From Pseudovirgaria hyperparasitica (lineage: Eukaryota > Ascomycota > Dothideomycetes > Acrospermales > Acrospermaceae), in assembly GCF_010093815.1 (NCBI RefSeq), contig NW_022985562.1, positions 310,001-374,000 of the forward strand: a stretch of DNA of 64,000 nt, written 5' to 3'. The position numbers and the translations under genes are program-made. Of this stretch, positions 1 to 11,435 are shown one piece after another. The notes below the pieces were generated by a model. It saw nothing but the letters and a program-made list of their open reading frames with translations, searched no databases and had not been told where the DNA came from. Within the stretch, counting starts at the first letter, position 1; every line of letters starts with the position of its first letter.

Positions 1-345
1 TATTCATCAATCTGTGATGATCGGCACTGCATGCGGGAGCTCTACAGTCGCATGGCCACTATCTTGAATACCTGCAGTCAGTTTCTGGAGAAAAATCCGA
101 GCTATTTCAATCCGGAAAAAGTCAGGTCTTTGGGAAGTTGTATGCTATTGCTAAGCCAGCACGGCTATCTTGATAATTCAAGGAAAGCGGTCGTCCAAGA
201 TTGCCTACTTGTCACAAAGTCTCACACCTGTATATCATCTCCTACGGAGAGTGCTTGCCCCTTACTTTGCTTCATATCTAGTACTACCATACCAATCACT
301 TCTGCTCTTCGTTTAGCATTGCTATTCAGTCTAACACCTCTTTGA
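1..345 (+). CDS. Unidentified partial ORF at the left edge
   Basis: The frame is open from the first base of the window to a stop at 343-345, so this is probably the 3' part of a gene that begins outside. The first 75 or so residues look like ordinary folded helical protein (leucine-rich, with charged residues well spread). The last 40 residues are serine- and threonine-rich and more likely to be read-through of an intron or 3' untranslated sequence: a GT-rich donor-like site occurs near 227. I do not recognise a family. It could also be a decayed fragment, because nothing convincing continues it downstream. Confidence 0.3.
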   Translation, partial: YSSICDDRHCMRELYSRMATILNTCSQFLEKNPSYFNPEKVRSLGSCMLLLSQHGYLDNSRKAVVQDCLLVTKSHTCISSPTESACPLLCFISSTTIPITSALRLALLFSLTPL

Positions 346-2331
346 AATGAGCGTCCAGTCACCGCGCCCCTCCGGCCTAGGAGTGTGGTAAGGTTTGGAA
401 TGCGGTTCCACGCATAGTGAATAGCTTGTAATCGGTTCTTCCTTAGGCATAGTGTGGAGAAAAAATTTGAGGGGCGCACATGACGATATTCACGCAATGA
501 GGCCTAGGACGAGGCTTCATTGCAATCAGCCAATGCTTTAGAGGAGAGTCATACGCTATGCGATTTTCGCCGTGTCCTTAGACTGGCAAAGTAATTTCGC
601 CAGGCAAGATGTCATGCGACGGTCCACCGGCACAGCGAATAAGTCATCTATGAGATGTTCCAAAGCTTCAACTCAGAGTAAGCTTCGGCCCCGGTGGCGC
701 AAATCTGGATAAGCATACAAACTTGTACTGGCTCAGGCGCACCACTCCACGTGCCACTACGCTTACGCAGATCTCTCCAGAGAAAGTGTCATAGTGGCGC
801 AAGCTTACATGCCGCTATTTCCCGCTCATATCCAGGACGTACGTTCGCGGCACTTAAACATGTCCTGATTCTGCCTTGGCGCAAGTGCAAAGGATTTGAC
901 GTCCTGTCCATCTGTCCTAAAACTGGCACTCTGTTGATTTTCAGAAAAAGCAATATGAACGTCACAGAGTCATACAATTGCTGACAAACCTAAGCATGCT
1001 TAAAGCTACTAAGAACGCGACAGCCACAGACGTTTAGACATCCTGATGAAAGGGGACGTGGAATTGTTGCCAAGGGTGAGCAGTAGAAGTAGTATTCATT
1101 AGTGCTTGCTGTATACCTATTCCGCAATGTCCTATGATATAACCACCGTTTGGTATGTGCCATTTGCCCGGGAGCCAAAGTGTTCGTCACTTCGAGCAAA
1201 ATCGATGGGAATCCCATCGCCACAGTCCGGCCTGGAGGCAATCTGATTTGGCAGTGTGAGTGCCTGGGATCCTTTGCTTTTGGGGCATGCTCACAACAGA
1301 CACTATCTCAGCCTCAGTCACTTGGACAGCTTTGGACATGAATCTGTAAAGCCTATGTGGAACACGTGCAGAGGGCCAGGGTCTTGAAGGCTGAATCTAT
1401 ACTCTATCTAGGCACAGTGTCTGAGGACGGTCAGACCAATTGACTGTTCTGATCTCGCCCACCAACTTCCCCTTCAGGGCTGGCCCAAGCGGTCTGGGGG
1501 CTTTAACATAAGAACTGTAGAAAGGATAGTCCTATTGGAGAGGTCGTTCATGCGGCCATGATTTAACTAAAGCTATGTTCTAGACTTGAAGTCTCTGACT
1601 GAAAGCTTGCTTAATCTTGTGCACAACATGTTGTGGTTGATATCTTGCAAGGCTGCTGGCTCACTGAAGGGCGCGCACCTAACGGGTATGCTGCACACAT
1701 ATCGAACGTCTTATGATTTTTGCCCCTGAAGACTCGTATAGAAAGCTATCGTGATATCCCACTTCCAGGCAGCAGAAGTTTGACTTGCGCGTCCATTTCA
1801 GGTCTTGTGTCATTCCGCAATGTCACATTCCTTGTTTATGCCAAACCACTAAAGGTGATAGATAGCGTGCTCCACGCGTTTTGAGCAGAGAAGGATCCAT
1901 CGAGGCAGTCTTGCCGGTCTGATCTGAATCTGGATGCTTCTGAAATACGCCTCTCCGTTCCCTACGGGTCTGCTTATCCATACATTGCGACAGAAGGCCA
2001 GGAAATTGTCTTTGGCCGAGTCAAGCCATCCTTGATATCGCTGTCTCAGCCGTATCGCCCTGGTCATACGATCCGTTCACTAAATCTTGGCGATCATCGT
2101 GGTGGATTATACAGGAGGGGAGCTTTTCGAAATGCGTGCCCAAGGCGATTCAGTCCTTGAAGCGTCGGAGCATCTGACTGTAGTCGTAGGTAAGGGACTT
2201 TCGTGTATAAAATGCTCGACTCCTCATGTGCAGCGATATCACCATCAACATCGCAGTTCATACATCCCAAAGTGTTCTTCATATCCTTACCTATCCCCAC
2301 ATATTCGTCTTGTCTACCTATCCTTATCGTT
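346..2331. other. Intergenic region, no supported gene
   Basis: Several short open frames occur on both strands, but none is longer than about 95 codons and none shows a recognisable motif or splice continuation. A near-perfect hairpin lies at 494-523: GCAATGAGGCC and GGCTTCATTGC pair at 10 of 11 positions around an 8-base loop. The last 150 bases before 2332 are pyrimidine-rich and serve as the leader of the carbonic anhydrase gene. Confidence 0.5.
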
Positions 2332-3249
2332 ATGTTTTTCAAAAAGACGGCCTTGGTTGGCATGATTGCTATATCTGCTCATGCGGCACATCTCAGCTGG
2401 AGAGCAGAGTCTGTCAAAGTATCGAACTATACATACACTGGAAGCTCAACTGGACCTTTCAACTGGGCAAACCTGCAGGGCTGGTATCAAGGTGCCAACA
2501 AAGTTTGTGCAACAGGTAAAAAGCAGTCCCCTATCAACCTTGGTAAGTTAGCCTGCTTTCATGTTTCGATACCCATATTGACCCGATCCTAGATAGCAGC
2601 ATCCAAACAGGAGAAGCCCCAACCATCAACTACCCTGACGGTAATGCTATGGAGCTCGAAAATATCGGGACCACACTCGAAGTTGTGAACAAAGGCACCG
2701 CTTCATACAGTATCGTGGTTGGCGATCGTACTTTCCTATTCAACAACTTTCACTTCCACACCCCTTCTGAACATCGGATCAACGGCGAGTCGTTTCCCCT
2801 TGAAATGCATATTGTCAATGCGGCACGTAAGTTACAGCTCCAAACCGACTATGGAACACAGGACTAAACCTTTGCCAGGGGACCCTGCTAACAACGTCGT
2901 CCTCACTGTGCTCTTTAACATCGGCACGTCTGCTAACGCTTTCCTCACAAGTGTACTTCAAAACGCTGCCTCGGTGACTAGCCCGGGCAGCACAACAATG
3001 ACAGGCAATCTTAATTTCACGCCTATTCGCAACGCTTTTGCATCTTCAGCGGCACGCAAAGTCTACGAAGGCAGCCTGACGACGCCCCCGTGCACTGAGA
3101 ATACACAATTCATCATCGCGACGACACCACTGACGATGAGTATTGCACAATACAATACCATCAAAGGGATTATCAAATTCAACGCGCGGTACACGCAGAA
3201 TGCTCTTGGGCAGACAAACTTGTTGCAAATCAGCCAGCCGAGAAGCTAG
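2332..3249 (+). CDS. Secreted alpha-class carbonic anhydrase
   Basis: Predicted zinc enzyme that interconverts CO2 and bicarbonate. Three exons (2332-2542, 2593-2826, 2879-3249) give 271 residues; the two introns are 50 and 52 bp. The N-terminus is a signal peptide (basic MFFKK, hydrophobic core, cleavage near AHA), so the enzyme should act in the wall or medium. Family landmarks are the QSPINL block, the zinc-ligand strand FHFHTPSEH (His124 and His126), the third ligand in EMHIVN (His143), and SLTTPPCTE near the C-terminus. Splicing at 2542/2593 yields SPINLDSS, which matches family style better than the alternative acceptor at 2610. Length suits the fungal alpha-CA family. All three zinc ligands are present, so activity is expected. 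Fungal members are often linked to growth at ambient CO2 or to pH control, which is inference here. Confidence 0.9.
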
Positions 3250-5223
3250 AATTTTATGCATACTGATGTTTCGCACTTCGTTTGGCGATGGGTCAGGGTT
3301 TGCCGTACATAAATTGATATTGAATGCCAGCACCTGTTTTTCTTCCAAGTCGACATGCCTCACGAGGATCCCTGTGATTTTACATTCCGACTCATCGTGT
3401 TTCCTTCATGTTGTCGTCTTCGTCGATCACTTGACGTTGATGCCAAGGTACCCAGTTGCACCGAACTCGGGAAGCCCCTGCGCAAGTCCCTTGGCCGCGT
3501 GGAACCTAAAAGCCTTGCGCCCGCCATCGTACCAAACTTCTGATCTTCTGATTCGACACTCACACCTAGCACGCTGCGCGATCTGGATCTGGGAGCGGTT
3601 CGACAGGTCATACCGATGTCGACGTCGTGTGCGATGAAGATCAGGGGTATTGAATGAGGAGATGAGATGAGGGTTGTTGGTGCTCAATGTATGCGAGCGG
3701 GTTGCCCTCGCCGGAGGGGTCTCCGTGTTCAGATGGACCTGAGATACAAAATTATGGATATATGATCCCAGCTGCATCGGTCGGCGCCCTTATACGTCAT
3801 AGGAGGGATTCGGCTTGTTCTGGTTGTCCATGGTGTATTGGGTACTATCAATGATAGGTCCGACTAGTATTTGGCTCCGTAACGCAACATCGAGGCGCAG
3901 GCATGAATTGGGAAATTCGATGCTAGCACAATTCAATGGATAGAGTTTCTTCGTTGAAGTGTGCACACACCAAACTTCTTTTTTTTCAATGAAGACATCA
4001 TGTCGCTCGAATAGACACCGCACACAACCCGGGAATCAGGTTCCTAATAGCATGCAAAGTGCGACCAGTTCGTTATGCCTCGCGAAAACCTTTTCGCTTT
4101 CATCAATACGATGATCTCGTCGATGGCTGATCCGATTTATGTGTTAGAATCAGCTTTGCCTTTCGTCGGGTCAGAGCCATCATCCGCTTCGTCTCGATCA
4201 GCCTCACCACTATCCTCGGATGAGAGTGTAGTCGGAGGGGCAGTTGGTGCACTCGCTGTTGTGTTTTTATTATTGTCGCTGTAATCTTTGTGCGATGGTG
4301 CATGCAGCAAGGTGAGGGGACGCGAAATCTGGCTGCAGTCGTGGCTACCTCGTATCCTCCAGATACGGATCGTCCACGGGTGGTATTTCCGCCCTGTGCC
4401 TAGAGGACACAAGGATTCAATGGATTTAGGTAGCGGTATTGTCCTCACAAGACTTCTCCTCGGTGTATGATTGTTTCACCCTGCTACGAGATATAGCCAG
4501 CCCTTGCGCGCCAGAGTGCTGATTCTGGTGTCCTTCACCGAGAATGAGAATCCGTAGAGACAGTCAAAGGAATTTATGGTGGACGGCATTGATGTATAAT
4601 ACAGCGTGTTCCATCTGTGTGCATTCAATTGTAAAGCCGTTTATATAGCGGAGCATACAGATGGATCGATTGTCCCACACGTCAGGCTCAAACCCACTGT
4701 GCCCGAATTATCTGTCACTCTTGGCGCTTATTGTACGCACCTGCAGCGCAATGAAAGCCGTCTTACCTATATATATATATATATATGTAGTAATGTAGGC
4801 CTTTCTCTATAGCATTATATAAAGTCTTTCAAAAATAATATAGGAATCAAACAAAGATGGTCTTACATCTGCCCTCCTTTTTGTATATCTGAATTATCTT
4901 ATCATAAGCTAGATTAGAGACCCTAAGTCTGTTACCATATAAGTAAATTCATCTACTCCTACTATATAAGTCTATATAAATATATCATATCATGATTGCG
5001 GACCTTGCCCAGAGAGAGAGGTGAATATGTAGATCAAGGGCCCACGAGCGTGGTAGGTATAGACTTGAGATAAATGCCAAGAGTAACAGCTAATTCGAAC
5101 CTGACAGAGTCGATTTGTGCTTAGGACTTGAAGCGCCCGCCGTAGCAGCTATGGACGAGAGTAACATGAATTCTTTTCCTCGTTCATTCCTTGACTGCGA
5201 CCACCAAAGGACTTCTCAAGTCA
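3250..5223. other. Intergenic region with a TA-rich islet
   Basis: Apart from the possible remnant at 4075-4403, no gene is supported. From about 4765 to 5000 the sequence becomes extremely rich in TA steps, starting with a (TA)n run at 4771-4786 and poor in CG. This is the composition expected of repeat DNA mutated by RIP, but no element ends or coding remains could be recognised. About 200 bp of ordinary composition separate it from the COX10 start. Confidence 0.5.
4075..4403 (+). pseudogene. Possible remnant of a single-pass membrane protein gene
   Basis: The frame starting at 4075 encodes a serine-rich stretch followed by GGAVGALAV, the beginning of a typical fungal transmembrane segment, and then stops at 4282. 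A second frame, shifted and opening at 4263, continues exactly where the first fails: FIIVAVIFVRW followed by a polar tail with YPPDTDRPR, ending at 4403. Together this is the layout of a Ser-rich ectodomain, one membrane helix and a short cytosolic tail, interrupted by one frame change near 4261. No intron signals fit. It could be a frame-shifted pseudogene, an assembly error or chance. No neighbour clarifies its role. Confidence 0.3.
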
Positions 5224-6789
5224 ATGATGAACACGGCTCCTGTGGTTCTCTTGCGGCGACCATTACTCCAGCGAGGAGACGCAATTTGTTCACAATGCTT
5301 GCATAAGCTCGCTCGTCCATTCTATCTATCTCAGCAACGAAGACTATCGAACACAACTCCCTCCAAAGCCTCTGCGGTGAGCTCAAAGTCGATTCGCAGC
5401 ACTTTTTCTAAAGAATACTTCTGGCCAAATAAAATACTAGAAGAAGTGCTAGGACAGCCTAGAAGAGGTTTACAACAAAAAGCAGTGGGGGGACAAGAGG
5501 TCATCGCAAGAGACGGAGTAACCACATCACTGAATCTGGAGGATGTTCGACCTCAAGAGAGCCTGTCAAACCAATCCGTACAGCAAGATGAATATCCACA
5601 TCGTCGGCGAAAGCGCTTGAAGGAAGATGCTGCCTCTGCTGCGACAGCCATAACACCAAGCTATCCTATCGCGCCCGATGCTTCATCACGACTGACAACA
5701 GCCTCTGCTGCACTCCCTTCAAACTCTCTCAAACGACGCATCGCAACTTATCTTTCACTCTCCAAACCACGCCTCACGATCCTGGTAATGCTCACCACGA
5801 CCTCCGCATACGGCATATTCCCTGTTCCCGCCCTTCTCTCCGTCGCAGCAACCACCACGCCCTCTCTTTCCACCCTTACACTCCTCTTTCTTACGTCCGG
5901 AACCATTCTCGCCAGCGCTTCCGCCAACACCCTCAATATGCTCTTCGAGCCCGCCCATGACGCCAAGATGTCCCGCACCCGCAATCGCCCTCTCGTGCGA
6001 AAGCTCGTCTCGCCTCGCGGCGCCTTCATATTCGCTCTCGTCACGGGTACGTTAGGTACTGCAGCATTATACTATGGTGTCAATCCCACGGTCGCGTTTC
6101 TTGGTGCACTGAACATCGCGCTGTATGCAGGTGTATATACGCCGTTCAAGCGCATTCATGTGGTTAATACATGGGTCGGGGCGCTTGTGGGTGGCATTCC
6201 GCCACTGATGGGCTGGGCTGCGGCAGCTGGCCAGTGCGCAACTGAAGATGGTGGATGGCAAGAGCTGCTCTTCGGCGAGAATAGTGCAGGTGGTTGGCTA
6301 TTAGCGGGCTTGCTATACTGCTGGCAGTTTCCACATTTCAATTCGCTAAGCTGGACGATTCGCGAAGAGTACAGAAATGCCGGGTATAAGATGCTGGCGT
6401 GGGTCAACCCGGCGATGAATGCAAGAGTGGCGCTGCGATATTCTGTCCTTATGTTTCCAATCTGCGTTGGGCTCTGTGTCGTAGGTGTAACAGATTGGAG
6501 CTTCGCGATAACGAGTACGGCAATTAATGGGTGGATGTTCTATGAGGCTGTGCGGTTTTGGAAGTTCGAGGGGCAGAAAGGGAGCGCCAGGGGTTTGTTT
6601 TGGGCCAGTGTATGGCATTTGCCTATTGTGCTTGTACTGGCCATGGTGCAGAAGCAGGGGCTACTACAACGTATTTTAGATGCTCTCACTGGCAGAAGTT
6701 CTATCGAAGACGAAGAAGACTTCGACTATGCTGACGAGGAAGATCTGGAGATAGACACAACAACGCAAGTAGAGACAAAGGCTTCATAG
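5224..6789 (+). CDS. COX10: Protoheme IX farnesyltransferase, mitochondrial (COX10)
   Basis: Converts heme B to heme O by adding a farnesyl group, the first step of heme A synthesis for cytochrome c oxidase, in the inner mitochondrial membrane. Single exon, 521 residues from the first ATG (5224; a second ATG follows at 5227). The first 60 residues are basic and Ser-rich with no acidic cluster, fitting a mitochondrial presequence. A poorly conserved linker leads to the UbiA prenyltransferase core from SKPRLTILV (about residue 180). The prenyl-diphosphate/Mg site is NMLFEPAHDAKMSRT with NRPL (about 238-257), and the second loop is YTPFKRIHVVNTW. Roughly seven to nine hydrophobic helices follow, and the C-terminus is an acidic tail. 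The gene is tail-to-tail with the citrate carrier, with 373 bp between stops. Confidence 0.95.
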   Translation: MMNTAPVVLLRRPLLQRGDAICSQCLHKLARPFYLSQQRRLSNTTPSKASAVSSKSIRSTFSKEYFWPNKILEEVLGQPRRGLQQKAVGGQEVIARDGVTTSLNLEDVRPQESLSNQSVQQDEYPHRRRKRLKEDAASAATAITPSYPIAPDASSRLTTASAALPSNSLKRRIATYLSLSKPRLTILVMLTTTSAYGIFPVPALLSVAATTTPSLSTLTLLFLTSGTILASASANTLNMLFEPAHDAKMSRTRNRPLVRKLVSPRGAFIFALVTGTLGTAALYYGVNPTVAFLGALNIALYAGVYTPFKRIHVVNTWVGALVGGIPPLMGWAAAAGQCATEDGGWQELLFGENSAGGWLLAGLLYCWQFPHFNSLSWTIREEYRNAGYKMLAWVNPAMNARVALRYSVLMFPICVGLCVVGVTDWSFAITSTAINGWMFYEAVRFWKFEGQKGSARGLFWASVWHLPIVLVLAMVQKQGLLQRILDALTGRSSIEDEEDFDYADEEDLEIDTTTQVETKAS

Positions 6790-7162
6790 CAGGACTCAGT
6801 ATATATTAGGATGGCATTATAGGCGTCGAGAAAACCATAAAGGCGGCGTCATGTGAACACATTTTGGTACTGTATTGTACATATAATATTCTTTTGTATA
6901 AAAGCTCTTACAAGGATGCCTATTGCGCCCATAGTCACCGCACTGCTCTATTCGGTTATCGTCATATATTCCAATTGAACGACAACCATCGTAAGGGTTC
7001 CGCTCGCCTGTATTGAGCACAACCTCTCGGCCATCTTTTCTAGTATGAGAGTCTTACCATCCTTCCCAGCCAAACAAAATAGACTTTCGATCTCATTTCT
7101 CCAACAGCGTTCGAAAGTCTAAAATATTGCTCTTCATTCTACGGAGCAGCCATCTATTCCAT
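6790..7162. other. Convergent intergenic region (3' ends of COX10 and citrate carrier)
   Basis: The 373 bp separate two convergent genes and should hold both polyadenylation regions. AT-rich stretches such as the one near 6870-6905 are suitable. I see no gene or repeat. Confidence 0.5.
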
Positions 7163-8124
7163 CTAATCTAATTCAGTTTGCTGTGTGAATAAGGGGTCTA
7201 TAATCTTAGCAACAGCTTCCGCAGATGTAAAGAGGATACCTACGAGCATTGTTTCATCAGTGCTTGTAGCATTAAGGGGTAAAACTTGACTTTCTCGGAC
7301 TTACCACCACTGAAAACAGTCCGACTTAGCCGCATTACTGTCCCTCTCCAGAATCCTTTGATGCCGTCGTACTTCATCACACTTGCTATGGCTTGCTTTG
7401 TCGTGGTAACCTTTGCAGTCTGACTTCTTGTCTTGATGACGTCGAATGGTTGAGTTGACACTGTGGTTATAATACCGGCTATGCTTCCGTTGATGAAGTT
7501 GACTGCCGTATTCTGAGTGATGCCTTTCGTTCGCTCATAATCTTTGATGATATTGTAACTGCCCATGCGGAAAGATGTTGCGCCAGCTTGCTTTAATGTA
7601 GTTCCGACAAAGCCACGGTACAGCCCTTTAAGGCCGTCTTCTTTGATAATTAACTGGATAGCATGCACGCCATTCTTGTAACGTTTCGCTCCTCTTGCAT
7701 CGTCTATGAGCGCGGTTTTGAGTCGCTCTGTCGGCGTAACGGCAAAAATTGATGCAACAACACCAGATACCATGCCACCAAGCATATTCCTCAGTGGTGA
7801 TAGTGTTCCTGTCTCTGGATCTTTGAAAGCGTTCTTGACCGTGTCGAAGGATAGAAAGCGCACAGCATCCTTCGCGATACTGCCAACAACAAGGGACCCA
7901 CAACCCTTGTACATAGCCCGCAGGCCCTCATCTCGATATAATTGGAATGCTATCTTGTATGGATTTCTGGGGAGTTTTTGTGATATGCCTTTCTCTTGAT
8001 GAAGCTGCACGCGGGTCTTCGTAAATTCGAATGGATATGTCGAAAAGGCCTCGATACCGCCAGCAACGCCGCCTGATATGATGGAGACATACGGAGATGT
8101 GTGTGCTTTTTCGTCTTTAGGCAT
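7163..8124 (-). CDS. CTP1: Mitochondrial tricarboxylate (citrate) carrier
   Basis: Exchanges citrate for malate or other anions across the inner mitochondrial membrane, supplying cytosolic citrate and so acetyl-CoA for lipid synthesis. Two exons (8124-7305, 7239-7163; intron 65 bp) give 298 residues. Ending at the unspliced frame would truncate the last helix; the splice restores FSGGILFTSAEAVAKII, the usual carrier C-terminus. Three mitochondrial-carrier repeats each carry the P-x-[DE]-x-x-[KR] signature: YPFEFTKTR, VTPTERLKT and QPFDVIKTR. The middle repeat ends with a GLYRGF-type motif. The family is recognised by overall resemblance to fungal citrate transport proteins; another anion carrier of the same subfamily is the main alternative. 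Confidence 0.9.
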
Positions 8125-8821
8125 TTTGGATACCTTCTTCTTGTACGTGTTTCTCTGTTATGGCTCGTTTCATCCAATCGTCACACAGCAGCAACAACAA
8201 TGAATGGTTTCTGTTATTGATAAGGGCTGTATCGACACTTTGAACACAGCAGCTATCTTAACAACGAACGATCCTCCGCTACCAATCTCTTGTATTGACA
8301 TGTCGTGTAAAGGTAATGTAGAACATCCTCGGCGCGGTCGCGCTTAGATTTCGGCTACGAACAAGTACCTCATTAAGGGGGTTTAGGGTAATGCTATTTA
8401 TGGGCCAGTCAACACATCATGCTAGGACCGATGAGAAAGGTATGCAGAAGGTTACACATCTTGTCTTAAGAATGGTCGCTAATACTCATTGATTAGGCAG
8501 ATATGAGGCTTCTTTGTTTTCGTATTCGTGCAGCCAACGGGCAGCGTCATTGATGGCCCGTGCGCTCCTCCAAGAAGGCAAGCGGCGAGCTTCCGGGATG
8601 GTGGGCAAGTCCACGAAGAACAACCCTACTGCGGGTCGCCAACACATCTGCAGGTGATTGTGACAATTCTCGATTGACCCGGCTTCTTCCATTCAGAAGT
8701 GTTTCCAATTCATACTCCTCATTATTATTCAGACACGCCATGGCAACAATCTGACTTCACCGATCCTTGACCAGACTCTAGCGACTGCCCCAGCTGACGC
8801 AGCATCTGCATTGTATTATAT
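8125..8821. other. Divergent promoter region
   Basis: This 697-bp region lies between the divergently transcribed citrate carrier and ANTH adaptor genes and must contain both promoters. Short open frames on both strands at 8490-8750 show no protein family. A TATA-like run (attatatatgg) lies at 8815-8825, immediately next to the ANTH start codon, probably too close to be its TATA box. Confidence 0.45.
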
Positions 8822-10463
8822 ATGGCGAGCTCATTCGAGAAATCAGTGAAGGGAGGTACCAAGATAAAAGTCAGTCAAAATCAAGTCTTATCAGCCTACA
8901 ATCCTATGTGTATCATTCGAGATTGGGACTGACGTCTTCCAGCTTGCGCCTCCTAAATCTAAATATGTCGAACATATCCTCGTAGCCACGCATGCAGGCG
9001 AAGCAGGCGTCGGTGAGATCTTCCGTGCGTTGCAGAATAGACTTCGCGATACGACATGGACAGTGGTCTTCAAATCGCTCATAATCATACATTTGATGAT
9101 AAGAGAAGGAGAGCCCGATGTGACCCTGAAATTCATGTCGCATTCGCCCTCGCGGAAGCTTGCAATAAATCATTTCACAGAAGGTTCGTCAAAGGCTCGA
9201 GGGCTCTCCACTTGCATACTCGCTAGTACTGCGCCCTACCCCAGAGGTGGGCAAGGTATCAATTAGTGCATATGGCTATGATGCGTGCTATTGAATACAA
9301 GGACTTCGCATACCTTTAATGGCCAAGGTGGAACCTGTACTGACTGAATTTATCTCTAGCTCAAACGCAAGGTCGTAACATACGTACATACTCAGAATAC
9401 CTACTTGAACGAGCGCGAGCCTATGGACAAACGAAGGTTGATTATGTACGCGGCGGAGAAGGGAGGTTAAAAAGGCTGAGTGTGGACAAAGGCCTGCTAC
9501 GAGAGACAGAGGCTGTACAGAACCAGATCAAGGCGCTTGTTCAATGCGAGGTGTGAGAGTACAGCTTGAGGCACATATTGAAGCTAATACGGAATCTAGC
9601 TGTTTCAAGACGAGCCAGAGAACGAAATCACACTCGTAGCCTTCCGCTTACTGACCATGGACTTGCTTGTCCTGTTCCATATTATGAACGAAGGTACAAT
9701 TAACGTTCTGGAACACTATTTCGAGATGTCACATCCAGACGCGGAACGAGCGCTGAGAATATATCGAACATTCTGCAAACAAACAGAGCTGGTTGTTCAA
9801 TATCTGAGCATTGCAAGATTGCATGAACACTCAACGCGGCTGGAGATACCCAAGATAAAGCACGCCCCGACAAGTCTCGCAAAATCGTTAGAAGAGTATC
9901 TGAATGCACCAGATTTCGAAACGAGTCGTAGGCAATATCTCATCGCCAAAGACGCCAAAAAGGGTAGCAAGGCTGCTAATGGCACGAATGAGTCTGCGGG
10001 AGCATCTCGTACGACTCCCGCAAGGACAGAAACTAAGGCCACTCAAGATGCTCGACCAACAACTGCCGGAGCGACGCAGCAAGCAATTAAACCGGGGGCT
10101 GATCTCATTGATTTCTTTGATTCGATCGAGCAGAATCAGCAGCCAATGGTGACACAAGCTGGCCAGCCACAGCAGTTTCAAACTCCCTTTCCATATCAGC
10201 GGCAGCAGCAGCAGCAACAATCAGGATTCCAGCAGCAAAGTGGTCTCATGCAACAGCCCAATGTTCAGGAGCAGCTATCGCAACACGGATTCGCAACAAA
10301 CGCCGCGGATCCGTTTGGACAACCGCAGCAGGTTCAGCAAGTCCAACAGAGCTTCACAGGAGCAGGATTTGGAGGGTACACCCATCAGCCTCAACAGCAG
10401 TTCAATCCGCAGGGCCTTTCCCTACAGTCAATTCCGCAGAATGGAATGGTGGATTTCTCTCAA

Positions 10464-10495
<32 letters not shown>

Positions 10496-11063
10496 TCAAT
10501 TTCAGAACCCGGTAACATCTCCGGGGGCCCTCCAACCTCAATCAACAAATCCGTTCCGTCAATCTATGTTACCCACTCAGACTGGTGGCTTAAATCCAAA
10601 CCTGGCAGGCCAACAGAATACAGCTGGTTTAAGTCGGTCTCCCACCAATCCGTTTGCGAGAAACCCTTCACCGACCCAGCAACAGGTGCCAAACGTGCCA
10701 CATATACCCCAGGCGTATAGCAATACTTCAATGCAGGCACCACAACCGTCACCGTTCGTACAACCACAGCAACCTCAGAGTTTGCTCCCAACTCAGACAG
10801 GTACCAACCCTTTCGCTCGGAATTCATCGCCAAGCCAGGCGTCGTCTTCTCCTGTCTCTACTCTACAAGGGTTAATGCCAAATCCTACGGGTACTACCAA
10901 CCCTTTCAGACAAAGTATGTTTGTCAATCAGCAGACTGGCCAGGGGTGGCAATCCGCTCCAGGTCAAGGTACTATGGGAGGCTTGGAGCAGCTCCCAACA
11001 ATGCCTGTATTTCCACGACCTGGTCAGCAGCCGCCCCAGCAGCCGCAAGGAGGATGGCAATAG
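8822..11063 (+). CDS. AP180/CALM-type clathrin adaptor (ANTH domain)
   Basis: Endocytic adaptor that binds PtdIns(4,5)P2 at the plasma membrane and recruits clathrin and EH-domain proteins; the yeast relatives are Yap1801/Yap1802. Four exons (8822-8869, 8943-9183, 9360-9550, 9600-11063) give 647 residues. The ANTH domain (about residues 1-275) opens with EKSVKGGTKIK, whose lysines match the inositide-binding K-x9-KxK-type patch, and continues with THAGEAGVGEIFRAL and HIMNEGTINVLEHYF. The rest is disordered and Gln/Pro/Asn-rich, with CAG-coded glutamine runs near residues 361 and 447-460. Four NPF tripeptides lie at about 476, 509, 562 and 593, the EH-domain ligands expected for this family. 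The first exon encodes only 16 residues, so the start depends on the 73-bp first intron, which has good GTCAGT and CAG borders. Confidence 0.92.
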
Positions 11064-11435
11064 GTTTTCAATCATTGGTATGATACCCTGTCGGTATTAA
11101 TTGTTCGCATGTAGATATCATGGCGTTAGATGGTTATTGTATCTTCTCGACACATGAACGGCAAACAAAGCAAAACGCAATACACCCTATTGATATCATC
11201 AATCCTATCGATGTTGGTAAATGCAGGTCGCTGTAAGGCACATTATGTCAAGTGGCCGGGAGAATTCGCTACGGATTTACGCGTAGCCTTTCGAGTTGCC
11301 GCAATTGGCAGTTTTCTGGGCGATCACAACGGGATCTTGCTCCTACAGTTCCCGCATCTGACTCACCTCCGACAAATATATCTTCACCTCACGACCACTC
11401 TACATGACGCGACTGACAGAGACATCCTCAGAGAA
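11064..11435. other. Intergenic region
   Basis: The frame upstream of the MFS start is open back to 11130, but the protein family and the methionine at 11436 argue that this part is leader sequence. No other feature is seen. Confidence 0.4.

Noticed and set aside
4765-5000. TA-rich islet as a fourth inverted-repeat element
   Set aside because: I searched its margins for inverted ends and found only weak matches. The shared 12-mer TAATGTAGGCCT with the MITE at about 47.07 kb is too short to argue kinship.
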